From the NCBI RefSeq assembly GCF_002240055.1, contig NZ_CP016753.1:372001-436000 (forward strand): a stretch of DNA of 64,000 bases. The letters run 5' to 3'. The notes below the pieces were generated by a model. It saw only the letters and a list, made by a program, of their open reading frames with translations. It made no database searches and was not told the DNA's origin. Shown here piece after piece: positions 1 through 7,752 of this stretch. Each line of letters starts with the position of its first letter. Position 1 is the stretch's first letter. Source of the stretch: Leptotrichia sp. oral taxon 498 (GTDB taxonomy: Bacteria; Fusobacteriota; Fusobacteriia; Fusobacteriales; Leptotrichiaceae). Both the position numbers and the translations under genes were made by a program.

Positions 1-1393
1 CTTCCAAAACAATTTCATTTCCTGTAAAAACATTTAATTTAGTCCCAACTGGTATTTTAATCCGATTTTTTACTGAATTCCAAGCCTTATCTATTGTTTC
101 CATCGAATCTTTTACTGTATTTACAGGATCTGTTATTATTTCATCCCATCTTGACGGATATCTTCGTGCAACTCTAGTCTTTCTATAATCCAGCACTAAA
201 TCTGCCACGCTAAATGAAAGTGCGAGCAATGATTTTCCAATCCTTTGAGTTAGTTTTGTATTCAACTTTCCTTTTGCACCAATTTCTCCTTTTAAGTCAA
301 TCACATTTGACTTTTCAAAAACAACCGTCTTGTTATTTGGAAGAATAATTTTGTCAACCATCATAAGCATCCTTGTATCGTTATTATTTTTCAGTGTGGA
401 ATAATTTCCAATTATTTTGCTTCCCATCGGAATCAGAATTTTGTGATGTCCATCTTTGGAATAGACGTTTTCAGAAACTATAGCCATAAAATAACTGGGA
501 GTATCGCTATTCATTTTTGTTGAAGTTACAATTGGAATATAACTTCCCTGTTGCAGTGAAAAAGTATTTATCCCATTTGCTTTAGCTTTCGTTCTTATCT
601 TTTTCTCAGCACTTTTATCAATTTTATCACTCTTATCAACACTCAAACTAGAATTATCATTTTTACTCAATGAATTTAACGCTCCAGATGATGGTTTTTC
701 TATATTTCTTGGATGATACTCAGGTTTTTCAGGTTTAGAAATATTTCTAAAGGAGTAAATTTTATTTTGTTCATCGGATGAAATATTTTTATTAATTTTT
801 TTTTGTATTTCATTTTTCGAAAAATCTTGAGCTTCAAAATTTTTACTTGAATGATTTTGAGTTTTGGAAATTTTATTTTGACTTTCGTTTTGATTTTTAC
901 TTTGAGATTCATTTTGATTCTCATTCTGAGCTTGAGCTATATTTTGATTATTTGAAATATTTGCACAATTTGGGTTGTTAATGTTATTCGGATTATTTAA
1001 ATTAACTGTATCGCAAGGCTCATTTACATTTATTGCACTACTCTCATTTTGATTTCCTAAATTAAGATTTTTATTTTGAGCTTCTTCTGGATCAACTTCA
1101 CCATCATAAACTGGTTGCTCCATATTTTGACTTAATTCATTTTGATTTTTATTTTTTTTAATTGAATTTTTTATCACACCAGGAATTGCAAGAAGTCCCA
1201 CGATTATTGAAAATCCACCAATTGCAACATAGATTGGCAATTTCTTCTTAAACTTTCCACCTTTTTCTAAATCTTTTTTTGATTCATCTTCAAAATCTGA
1301 AATATCTCCAATGTCGTCTTCCAATTCAGTTTCATCAGCTTCCTCAATTATCAAATCTTCATCTTCATATTTTTTCAAATTATCTTCATCCAT
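1..1393 (-). CDS. virB10: VirB10/TrbI-like T4SS channel protein (3' end outside window)
   Basis: Predicted inner-to-outer-membrane channel subunit of a type IV secretion system. The 464 visible codons show the family layout: an acidic cytoplasmic N-terminus (residues 1-45), one membrane segment (about 52-74), a long low-complexity Asn/Gln/Glu/Ser linker (about 80-235) and a C-terminal TrbI-like beta domain starting near residue 245. The last visible residues (IPVGTKLNVFTGNEIVLE) resemble the family's extreme C-terminus, so only a few codons should be missing past position 1. The start ATG at 1391-1393 follows a purine-rich AAAGGGGGAAATTG ribosome site. It lies just downstream of virB9 in the same direction, the usual virB9-virB10 order. 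Family assignment is by architecture and gene order; the gene is partial because it leaves the window. Confidence 0.85.
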   Translation of the reverse strand, partial: MDEDNLKKYEDEDLIIEEADETELEDDIGDISDFEDESKKDLEKGGKFKKKLPIYVAIGGFSIIVGLLAIPGVIKNSIKKNKNQNELSQNMEQPVYDGEVDPEEAQNKNLNLGNQNESSAINVNEPCDTVNLNNPNNINNPNCANISNNQNIAQAQNENQNESQSKNQNESQNKISKTQNHSSKNFEAQDFSKNEIQKKINKNISSDEQNKIYSFRNISKPEKPEYHPRNIEKPSSGALNSLSKNDNSSLSVDKSDKIDKSAEKKIRTKAKANGINTFSLQQGSYIPIVTSTKMNSDTPSYFMAIVSENVYSKDGHHKILIPMGSKIIGNYSTLKNNNDTRMLMMVDKIILPNNKTVVFEKSNVIDLKGEIGAKGKLNTKLTQRIGKSLLALSFSVADLVLDYRKTRVARRYPSRWDEIITDPVNTVKDSMETIDKAWNSVKNRIKIPVGTKLNVFTGNEIVLE

Positions 1394-1409
1394 TTTCAAT
1401 TTCCCCCTT

Positions 1410-2222
1410 TTATTTATGTTTAATTCTAACTTGTTTTTTCCCAAGTTTGAGCACCGCTTCCTTAATTTTCCTATGAACAATTATTTTATTAAATTCATAT
1501 TCAAAATTAACCACCTCAAAACCATTTCCACTAGTTCCTTTTACCATTATAACAGGCGCTTCCTGTATTTCTTCAGGCAAAATTATGACAGTTTTTATCC
1601 CGTCAGTAAAAACTTGCGTCGGAGCAAAAGGTAAATTTTTATTTGTCACCATATAATTTGAATCCATTTTATTGACATCCATCAAAATAGAGTTTTTATT
1701 AAAGTCTTTTTTAACTGGAATTTTTGTCTTCATATCATTTTCAGAAGTCAAATAATTAAATTTCACAAATGGATTAAATATTTCAAGAGTCGAATACAAA
1801 TTAAACATATAAATCCTTTTATTTGTTATGACATTAACATTTGAAGTTATATCAAGATCTGTGGGTCTGACAAACAAATAAACAGAATTATCTTCTCCTC
1901 CAAATTCCTGCTCCATCTCAAAATTAGAATTATTTCCACCAATAACAGCGATAATCTCTTCTTCTGGATCAAACTTTATCATCGTGACAAAATCTGGCGT
2001 GACATAAATGTCATAAATGCTGTCAGAATAGTAATCAAAAGTAGTCGCAACCCGTTTTATCGCATCTTGCTTTCCGGAAAGCAATTTTTTTATTTGCATT
2101 TTAGAAATACTTTCTTGACTCAAAAAATTTTCTTTATTTTCTTCAGCTTGTATAAAAATTCCAAATATAAGAAAAATTAATGCCTTTATCAAAATTTTAT
2201 TTATTTTATTTATTTTTTTCAT
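1410..2222 (-). CDS. virB9: VirB9/TrbG-like T4SS outer-membrane-complex protein
   Basis: Predicted periplasmic/outer-membrane core subunit that pairs with VirB10 and VirB7. The 270-aa protein has a signal peptide (residues 1-26, ending near IFIQA), an N-terminal beta domain with the typical 'YDIYVTPDFVTMIKFDPEE' region, and a C-terminal domain with 'FTDGIKTVIILPEE' near residue 208, which is the CagX/VirB9 signature region in which a folded C-terminal beta sandwich contacts VirB10. Length is in the family range. Odd detail: the strong GGAGG site is 16 nt from the chosen ATG, and a three-codon open frame (Met-Lys-Lys-stop) lies between them, so initiation may involve a mini-cistron. It is followed 16 bp later by virB10. 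Confidence 0.87.
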   Translation of the reverse strand: MKKINKINKILIKALIFLIFGIFIQAEENKENFLSQESISKMQIKKLLSGKQDAIKRVATTFDYYSDSIYDIYVTPDFVTMIKFDPEEEIIAVIGGNNSNFEMEQEFGGEDNSVYLFVRPTDLDITSNVNVITNKRIYMFNLYSTLEIFNPFVKFNYLTSENDMKTKIPVKKDFNKNSILMDVNKMDSNYMVTNKNLPFAPTQVFTDGIKTVIILPEEIQEAPVIMVKGTSGNGFEVVNFEYEFNKIIVHRKIKEAVLKLGKKQVRIKHK

Positions 2223-2261
2223 ACTATTTTTTCATTTTCCTCCTTTTCATCTCAAAAATTT

Positions 2262-2504
2262 TTAAGCATCCAGCTCATCTTCATCAGTAAAATATTTAAA
2301 CAATAAATTTATTCTATAATTGTCACCAAAGCAAATAATTCTACAAACTGCCATAAGAATTGCCGCTATTACAAATGCCATAAAATTTTTTGTAAAAACA
2401 TACAAGATTCCCGTAAATCCCATTATTATTTTAAAAATTTGCAGAGGAACTCCCATAATTTCCATTTCATCCATAAGTGATGAAAAAATCTGTCTTTTCT
2501 TCAT
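2262..2504 (-). CDS. virB3: VirB3/TrbD-like small T4SS membrane protein
   Basis: Short 80-aa protein with a hydrophilic N-terminus, the 'MGVPLQIF' stretch resembling the conserved GVP region of VirB3/TrbD, and a hydrophobic hairpin (about residues 23-60). VirB3 is an inner-membrane partner of the VirB4 ATPase. The position just upstream of virB9 supports the call; the assignment rests on size, topology and context because the family is poorly conserved. A 7-bp inverted repeat (2514-2539) lies immediately before the start and the ribosome site is weak (AAGAAAATT). Confidence 0.65.
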   Translation of the reverse strand: MKKRQIFSSLMDEMEIMGVPLQIFKIIMGFTGILYVFTKNFMAFVIAAILMAVCRIICFGDNYRINLLFKYFTDEDELDA

Positions 2505-2513
2505 AATTTTCTT

Positions 2514-2539
2514 GTACGAAAAATATTAAAACTTCGTAC
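2514..2539. repeat. Inverted repeat before virB3
   Basis: GTACGAA at 2514-2520 and TTCGTAC at 2533-2539 form a perfect 7-bp hairpin with a 12-nt loop, ending 9 nt upstream of the virB3 start codon. It could be an RNA hairpin limiting virB3 translation or an mRNA processing site; there is no U-tract, so it is not a standard terminator. Confidence 0.5.
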
Positions 2540-2575
2540 TTTCCTTTCTTTAAATTTTTTCAATTTTTTTATATT

Positions 2576-3304
2576 TTAAAAATTCAATAATTCTTTGATT
2601 ATCTCATCTTCCAAAATTCCATCAAATTTTTCTCTTACTTTTTCAAAAGTTTCATCTTTAATCCAATTTTCAACAATTTCATCATTATTTCTTTTAAAGA
2701 AACCACTTTTTTCAAAATTTTCAATAGTTTTTTCCCTTTTTAAACCAAAACAATTTGAATTTACAATATTTGAAATTTGCAATATTTTATAACCTTTCTG
2801 AAGTTCAACATATGTTCCAAGTAATTTAAAAACTTTACTAAAATCTGAATTATAATATCCCAATTCAATTTTAGATTTTTTATATAAAATTTCAATCTTT
2901 TCGTTATATTTTAAAATAATTTTATTAGCTAAAACAGCATAAATCAAAAAAGTATTTTTTTTCTCATCAAAATCTGGTTCAATTTCGATTATTTTTGAAA
3001 TTACCAAAGAAAAATTTGAATTAACAAATTCAATTTCTATAATAAGTTCAAAAAATTTGAAAAATTTCTTTTTGTATTCTGTACTTTCTATCACTTTTTT
3101 TATATGAGTTTCAAAAATTTTATTTTCGTAATATAATTTAATTAAAAAAAATATTTTTTTATCTTTAATTTTATTTATTAAATATCTTAAATCATAAATT
3201 TTATTTTTATACTGAAGATAAATATTTTTTTTGCCAAAATCTAAAACAACAAATAAAAAAGCTATCTTTTCATTTTCTAAATAAAAATTTCCAGTAAGTT
3301 TCAT
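2576..3304 (-). CDS. Hypothetical protein in T4SS locus
   Basis: A 242-aa protein of no recognised family, rich in Lys, Phe, Ile, Asn and Glu. It has no clear signal peptide or membrane helix, so it is probably cytoplasmic. The ATG overlaps the TGA of the upstream 93-aa gene (ATGA), with an AAGGGG ribosome site inside that gene, so the two are translationally coupled. The position between the VirB2-like/VirB4 block and virB3 suggests a lineage-specific component or regulator of the secretion system; nothing in the sequence states a function. Confidence 0.6.
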   Translation of the reverse strand: MKLTGNFYLENEKIAFLFVVLDFGKKNIYLQYKNKIYDLRYLINKIKDKKIFFLIKLYYENKIFETHIKKVIESTEYKKKFFKFFELIIEIEFVNSNFSLVISKIIEIEPDFDEKKNTFLIYAVLANKIILKYNEKIEILYKKSKIELGYYNSDFSKVFKLLGTYVELQKGYKILQISNIVNSNCFGLKREKTIENFEKSGFFKRNNDEIVENWIKDETFEKVREKFDGILEDEIIKELLNF

Positions 3305-3582
3305 TTTTTCCCCTTAATTTTTTTAAAAGTTAATTTTTTAATTTCTTTTTCCAATTTATTCACTTTTGTTTTTAGCCTAACTTTTTCTCCTTTATTCTGA
3401 AAATACATACAAATAAAAATTTCTGAAAATTTCATAACTAACGCTTTGTTCTCCAAAAAATTATCGTCATAAATGCCATCTAATTCATTTTTTTCAAGAA
3501 AATTTGCAATTTCATTGTCACTCATAATTTTTTTTAATTCTTCACTTTTATTTTCAATAAATATTTCCAATTTGTTTTTCAT
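3301..3582 (-). CDS. Small hypothetical protein in T4SS locus
   Basis: A 93-aa, highly charged protein. The N-terminal half is acidic ('ELKKIMSDNEIANFLEKNELDGIYDDNFLE' region, residues about 15-45) and the C-terminal third is a basic, coiled-coil-like Lys/Glu helix ending in KGKK. No family recognised. It starts after GAAAGGGTTAACATGG and overlaps the next gene by 4 nt, so it is part of the operon. The size and coiled coil could suit a chaperone or assembly factor, but this is speculation. Confidence 0.6.
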   Translation of the reverse strand: MKNKLEIFIENKSEELKKIMSDNEIANFLEKNELDGIYDDNFLENKALVMKFSEIFICMYFQNKGEKVRLKTKVNKLEKEIKKLTFKKIKGKK

Positions 3583-3607
3583 CCATGTTAACCCTTTCTA
3601 AAAACTT

Positions 3608-4387
3608 TTAAATATTTATTTTTTCAAAATCAATATTTTCTTTTAGTTTTTTTATTTCTTCTATTTTTTTTGCCATATTTTTCTTATTAAAATAAAACTT
3701 AAAATTTTTACCGCAATAAAAACATCCATCGTTTAGTGCCCTTTTAAATAAATTTATATAACTTTGCGCTTCTTTCAAAACTTCAAAATTAATTTTAGAA
3801 AAATCATAAAAATCGTTTGAATTTACAAACCAGAAATAATTTTCTGTTTTTTCCAAAAAAATATCAAGATATTCTTTCTCTTCGATAAAATCAAGATTTT
3901 CACTAATAAAACTTCCAGAAAAAATAATCAAATAGATTACATCGACAACAATTTTTAAATACAAATTTTTGAATTTTTTATTTAATGAAATAAAATATTC
4001 AGTTTTTTTTATTTTTTCAAAAGTAACTAAAATAACAAATATTTTGGAATAAATAAAAAAATAGCTTTTTTCTTTCTCGATATTTTCAGAAAATTCAATA
4101 TTTATAATAATTCTTTCATCAAAATTAATATTTTCAATTTCATAATCTAAAAAAATTTTTTCCTCTAAATATTTATTTTTTCTAAAATTAACCTCACAAT
4201 TTAAAATTTTTTCCAAATAGTTCACAATAAATTTATATTTTTTTATATTTTTAATTTTTTTATTTTTTAAAATTTTATAATTTTTAAATTCAAAAAAATT
4301 ATTTTTTTTCAAAATATTAATTTTATTTTTTTGATATTCAGACAAAATTAAAGTATAAAAATAAATAAATCTAATATTTTTTTTCAT
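3608..4387 (-). CDS. Hypothetical protein with a Cys-X2-Cys motif, T4SS locus
   Basis: A 259-aa Phe/Lys/Ile/Asn-rich protein with no recognised domain. A single Cys-Phe-Tyr-Cys-Gly motif near residue 220 looks like half of a zinc knuckle; a second pair is not evident. A moderately hydrophobic segment around residues 145-165 ('VVDVIYLIIFSGSFI') may be membrane-associated. The start ATG follows AAGGTAGG. It sits 7 bp after the upstream membrane-protein gene, in one operon. Confidence 0.58.
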   Translation of the reverse strand: MKKNIRFIYFYTLILSEYQKNKINILKKNNFFEFKNYKILKNKKIKNIKKYKFIVNYLEKILNCEVNFRKNKYLEEKIFLDYEIENINFDERIIINIEFSENIEKEKSYFFIYSKIFVILVTFEKIKKTEYFISLNKKFKNLYLKIVVDVIYLIIFSGSFISENLDFIEEKEYLDIFLEKTENYFWFVNSNDFYDFSKINFEVLKEAQSYINLFKRALNDGCFYCGKNFKFYFNKKNMAKKIEEIKKLKENIDFEKINI

Positions 4388-4394
4388 AAATTAC

Positions 4395-4805
4395 CTACCT
4401 TGAAATAAAAAATGTTAAAATAATTATCATCATTTGTAAAAAAAGAATAAATAACAAATAAAAATTATATTTTTTTATATTCGGATTATAATTTACAAAT
4501 ATCTCAGAAAATTTTTCGTATGAGATTTGTAATTTCAAAAGAAAAAACATAATAAAACTAATAAAAATTATCATTATCATCTTTGCATCTAAAAACAATG
4601 AAAATAAAAAAATTACAAAAAATATGATATAATTTTTTTTATCAAATTGTTTTCTTTTAAACTCAATCTTAAGTTTACTTTTTTTCACAAAATTTTCTTC
4701 CATCGTTTTAAAAATTTTTTTTAAATACAAATTGTTTTCTTTTGAAATTACAAAAAACAAAAATAATATTTCTAAAATTATTAAAACCAAAGTTAGTCCT
4801 TCCAT
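4395..4805 (-). CDS. Hypothetical polytopic membrane protein, T4SS locus
   Basis: A 136-aa protein with four predicted membrane helices (about residues 4-22, 56-72, 75-92 and 113-134) and a basic cytoplasmic loop (about 37-55). No family recognised. It is the first gene of a minus-strand block running to virB10 and has its own promoter-like sequence (4849-4877), divergent from the hydrolase gene at 5079. It may be an accessory inner-membrane component of the secretion machine. Confidence 0.6.
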   Translation of the reverse strand: MEGLTLVLIILEILFLFFVISKENNLYLKKIFKTMEENFVKKSKLKIEFKRKQFDKKNYIIFFVIFLFSLFLDAKMIMIIFISFIMFFLLKLQISYEKFSEIFVNYNPNIKKYNFYLLFILFLQMMIIILTFFISR

Positions 4806-4848
4806 TTTTTATCACCATTTTTTAATTTTATATTAATCTTATAAATTA

Positions 4849-4877
4849 ATTTTACTATATTTTTTAATTTATTTCAA
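4849..4877 (-). promoter_or_regulatory. Sigma70-type promoter for the 4805-to-virB10 block
   Basis: On the minus strand TTGAAA (4872-4877) and TAAAAT (4849-4854) are separated by 17 nt, about 45 bp upstream of the ATG at 4805. Confidence 0.5.
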
Positions 4878-4955
4878 TAGAAAAAATCAAAATTTTTAAT
4901 TTTTTTTAAATATTTTATATTTTTTTTATATAGAAAAGTGAAATAAATGTGTAAT

Positions 4956-4970
4956 TATCAATACTTGATA
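4956..4970. promoter_or_regulatory. Palindrome in the divergent intergenic region
   Basis: TATCAA-TAC-TTGATA is a perfect 6-bp-arm palindrome between the two divergent promoters at 4849-4877 and 4987-5016. It is placed where a regulator could control both units. The 273-bp gap (4806-5078) otherwise holds only the two promoters and AT-rich sequence. Confidence 0.35.
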
Positions 4971-4986
4971 TGATTTTTCAAAAATT

Positions 4987-5016
4987 TGACTTTTTTTAAT
5001 ATTTTGTTGTAAAATA
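4987..5016 (+). promoter_or_regulatory. Sigma70-type promoter for the NlpC-GH108 gene
   Basis: TTGACT (4987-4992) and TAAAAT (5011-5016) with an 18-nt spacer that begins with a T-run. The promoter before the other hydrolase gene (16769-16797) has the same TTGACTTTTTTTAA core and TAAAAT -10. Confidence 0.5.
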
Positions 5017-5078
5017 AAAATGTAAAATATATATTTTATTTAATTTATTTTAAGTAATATAAAATAGGGGGGATTTTT

Positions 5079-6254
5079 ATGGTAAATAAAAATAATATGG
5101 ATATCTTAATAGATGTTTTAGATTCAGTTGATAAAAAAAATTTACAAAATTTCAAAAAAAATGAAACTAAAACTGAAAATTCTATCATAAAAAAAGAATC
5201 TGAAATTTCTTCAAAAACAGAAAATAAAGAAAAATCAATCGAAGAATTGAGAAAAGATGTATTAGAGAATGCTCAAAAAATATACAACAGAAATCCAAGA
5301 CCAAAATATGCATGGGAAAGTCAAGGACCAAATTATTATGATTGCTCTGGGTTTTCCCAAAGTATTTACAAAAATGCTGGACTAAAGATTCCAAGAGTTT
5401 CTTCTGAGCAATCCAAATTTACATCTAAAACTTTAAAAAAATCCGAATTAAAACCTGGAGATTTAGTCTTTTACGGCAAAGACGAAGTCAATCATGTAGC
5501 AGTTTACATGGGAGATGGAAAAATTATGGAATCTGGAGGCGGTAACTCAAGAAATAACACTCCAGCTAAAGCGGGAGTCGGAATTAGAATAAGAAACATC
5601 GACGCTAGAAAAGATTTTAAGGGAGGAATTTCTTTGGAAGATGTCGCAATAAAAAACAAAGTTGTAAGTAAAACCGAAGAACATAAAACTATCCAGAATA
5701 ACGACCGTCGTTTTGAAGAAATTTTCAAATATCTTTTAAAAGTGGAAGGTGGTTATTCCAACGACAAGAACGACAGCGGCGGAAAAACAAAATACGGGAT
5801 TACTGAAAGAGAAGCTAGAAGTCATGGATATAAAGGCGATATGCGCAATTTATCCTTAGATTTTGCAAAAAAAATCTATGAAGAAGACTATTATAAAAAA
5901 AATCAGTTAGACAAAGTTGAAAATGATAAAATTGCCCTTTCCATTTGTGATTTTTCAGTAAATTCTGGTAGTTACGGAGTGAGAAAAGCTCAAGAAACAT
6001 TAAATAAAATTAATGGTACCAACTTAAAAGTAGATGGTGTACTCGGTGAAAAAACATTAGAAGCATTAAATGAGATAAATCCTGAAACTTTCTTAAAAGA
6101 ATATCATAATTCTCAAAGAAAGTATTACAATAGTATTGCTTATGGAAAAAATAAAGTTTTCTTAAAAGGATGGCAAAATAGAGTTTCTACTAAAGAAAAT
6201 ACTATTAGAAATATGAATACTGTTAAAAATAATTCACAGTCATTCACTAGATAA
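5079..6254 (+). CDS. Bifunctional peptidoglycan hydrolase: NlpC/P60 + GH108 + PG-binding
   Basis: A 391-aa predicted cell-wall hydrolase. Residues 1-58 are a charged linker without a signal peptide. An NlpC/P60 endopeptidase domain follows (about 60-180; catalytic Cys89 in YDCSGF and His139 in VNHVAVY). Then comes a GH108 lysozyme-like domain (about 208-300; catalytic-type Glu223 in KVEGGYSND) and a PG_binding_3-like C-terminus (about 300-360). GH108 enzymes are muramidase-like and common in phages; NlpC/P60 enzymes cut the stem peptide. In conjugation systems such fusions open the wall for the channel (a VirB1-like role). The opposite orientation to the T4SS genes and the lack of a signal peptide are odd: it may be exported by the T4SS or kept for lysis. 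ATG follows a strong GGGGGG ribosome site. Confidence 0.85.
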   Translation: MVNKNNMDILIDVLDSVDKKNLQNFKKNETKTENSIIKKESEISSKTENKEKSIEELRKDVLENAQKIYNRNPRPKYAWESQGPNYYDCSGFSQSIYKNAGLKIPRVSSEQSKFTSKTLKKSELKPGDLVFYGKDEVNHVAVYMGDGKIMESGGGNSRNNTPAKAGVGIRIRNIDARKDFKGGISLEDVAIKNKVVSKTEEHKTIQNNDRRFEEIFKYLLKVEGGYSNDKNDSGGKTKYGITEREARSHGYKGDMRNLSLDFAKKIYEEDYYKKNQLDKVENDKIALSICDFSVNSGSYGVRKAQETLNKINGTNLKVDGVLGEKTLEALNEINPETFLKEYHNSQRKYYNSIAYGKNKVFLKGWQNRVSTKENTIRNMNTVKNNSQSFTR

Positions 6255-6300
6255 CTTTAAAAAAATTATTTTAGTTTTTAATCTAGTTTCTAGAATTTAT

Positions 6301-6341
6301 AAAATGTGCCTAAAAATTTTTTAAAATATTAGGTACATTTT
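6301..6341 (+). terminator. Hairpin after the NlpC-GH108 gene
   Basis: AAAATGTGCCTAA (6301-6313) pairs with TTAGGTACATTTT (6329-6341) over 13 positions including one G-T pair. The U-tract is short, so this is a possible rather than certain terminator. Confidence 0.45.
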
Positions 6342-6407
6342 GCATTATAAAAAATTTTTTTATACTTAAAAAATAAAAACAAAAAAGGAAAATTTGAGGA
6401 AAAATTT

Positions 6408-7241
6408 ATGATTATAAATTATGGGAATAGCATAATTGCTAAAAATATTGAAAATGTAATTTTATTTGGAAAAAGCTCAATGAAAATTGTAATTTTAAAT
6501 ATTATTTTTATCGTTTTTATTCTTATGGTTTTAAATATTCTCTACGAAATTTTTTTAATTTCAATTGAAGATAATCCGTCCAAAGTAATATCAAAACTCA
6601 CAAATGAATTAATTTTTTTTGGATTTATATTTTTTATTTTAATAAACTGGATAAGCGGACTTAATATTTTGGAAAATATTATTGAACCTGTAATCTTTAA
6701 AAAAATTCCAAAATATATTTTTAATTTTCAAATTGAAGGAAAAAATTTATTTATTGAAAATGGAACTTTATTAAATTTAGATATTCTCTGGAAAACTCTG
6801 GAAGAAATTCCAAGACGAATTTATATCTTAAAAGATACTTGGACTATATTTTTAGAATGGATTTTAAAAAGTAATTTAGGCACTACAATAATATTAATAT
6901 TATTAAAGATTTTTATGTATTTTGTTATTATTATATTTTTTAGTGATATTCTGCAACTTATTTTAACTGTCCATTTAATTTATATCTTTTCAGGAATCTC
7001 ATTTATATTTTTAGTATTTAAACCGCTAAGAGAAAATTATGGACTTATGATCCCAAAAATTCTTATTTCGACTTCAATTCAATATTATTTAACATTTATT
7101 TTGGTTGGAATATGTGTTGGATATTTAAAATTTATTTATTCAATTGGTGGAAAATTTGTATATATCATTGCAATTTTTCTTTTGATGGGAATAATAAAAA
7201 ATATGATAAAAACTATTAATCAAATTGGAACAAAAATTTAA
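6408..7241 (+). CDS. VirB6/TrbL-like polytopic membrane protein
   Basis: A 277-aa inner-membrane protein with about six hydrophobic segments (around residues 25-50, 66-88, 150-180, 185-205, 220-240 and 250-268). It shares a local pattern with the protein at 20862 ('NIIEPVIFKKIPKYIF' versus 'EIIVPVFLFKLPTYIY'), suggesting a shorter paralogue of the VirB6-like proteins that form the inner-membrane platform of T4SSs. It follows the NlpC-GH108 gene on the plus strand, is preceded by GAGGAAAAATTT, and is convergent with the VirB2-like gene. The family call comes from topology, that shared motif and context. Confidence 0.5.
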   Translation: MIINYGNSIIAKNIENVILFGKSSMKIVILNIIFIVFILMVLNILYEIFLISIEDNPSKVISKLTNELIFFGFIFFILINWISGLNILENIIEPVIFKKIPKYIFNFQIEGKNLFIENGTLLNLDILWKTLEEIPRRIYILKDTWTIFLEWILKSNLGTTIILILLKIFMYFVIIIFFSDILQLILTVHLIYIFSGISFIFLVFKPLRENYGLMIPKILISTSIQYYLTFILVGICVGYLKFIYSIGGKFVYIIAIFLLMGIIKNMIKTINQIGTKI

Positions 7242-7335
7242 AAAGACTCTCTTAAAGATGAACTTAACCAAAAATCTTGAATACAAAAAATCAAGATAAA
7301 AAGTTTAACTCAAATAAAGAAAGTCTTTATTTTTT
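7242..7335. terminator. Bidirectional nested hairpin between convergent genes
   Basis: An outer stem AAAGACT (7242-7248)/AGTCTTT (7322-7328) encloses a 7-bp inner hairpin ATCTTGA (7274-7280)/TCAAGAT (7291-7297). A T-run follows on the plus strand. It separates the convergent VirB6-like (plus) and VirB2-like (minus) genes. Confidence 0.55.
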
Positions 7336-7733
7336 TATTTAATATATATCTGAGATATATTTATAGATTGAGCTTGGGAAGAATCACTTGCGCCTGACAT
7401 ATCAGAAATAAGTTTGGGACCAAACCAGGTTCCACCTATAATAATTCCATAAATTACTAAATTTTTGAATAATTCTGCCAAATCTAATTGCTGTCCTCTA
7501 TATAAATTAAAAACTGAAATTGCAAACATAAGTAATCCTCCTGCCGTAACAATCCACTGAATCCAAGGAAGAAAACCCATTATTCCACCTAAAACTCTGT
7601 TAAATACCGTATTTGTCGCCATATTGGTATTTGTATTCACCGACATTCCCAAAAGTTGCTGATTTGCTGCATAAATTAAATTTGTTGATAAAAATATTAA
7701 TAAAACTATTACTGTTGTAAAATTTTTTCTCAT
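7335..7733 (-). CDS. VirB2/TrbC-like pilin subunit (second copy)
   Basis: A 132-aa protein with a signal peptide (residues 1-22, cut near IYA-ANQQ) and two membrane helices (about 50-78 and 88-108) joined by a short basic loop (NLYRGQQLDLAEL). This is the VirB2/TrbC pilin topology. It has an AAGGGGGG ribosome site and lies 19 bp after virB4. A second VirB2-like protein is encoded at 16319. With a TraF-type peptidase at 25364 in the locus, one of the two may be processed as the pilus subunit. The Ser/Gln-rich tail after helix 2 is unlike the short tail of mature VirB2 and could be removed. Confidence 0.65.
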   Translation of the reverse strand: MRKNFTTVIVLLIFLSTNLIYAANQQLLGMSVNTNTNMATNTVFNRVLGGIMGFLPWIQWIVTAGGLLMFAISVFNLYRGQQLDLAELFKNLVIYGIIIGGTWFGPKLISDMSGASDSSQAQSINISQIYIK

Positions 7734-7752
7734 TTTTTCCCCCTTTAAACTT

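Noticed and set aside
1279-1634. Plus-strand open frames opposite virB9/virB10
   Set aside because: AT-rich DNA read in the wrong frame of clear T4SS genes; no start signals.
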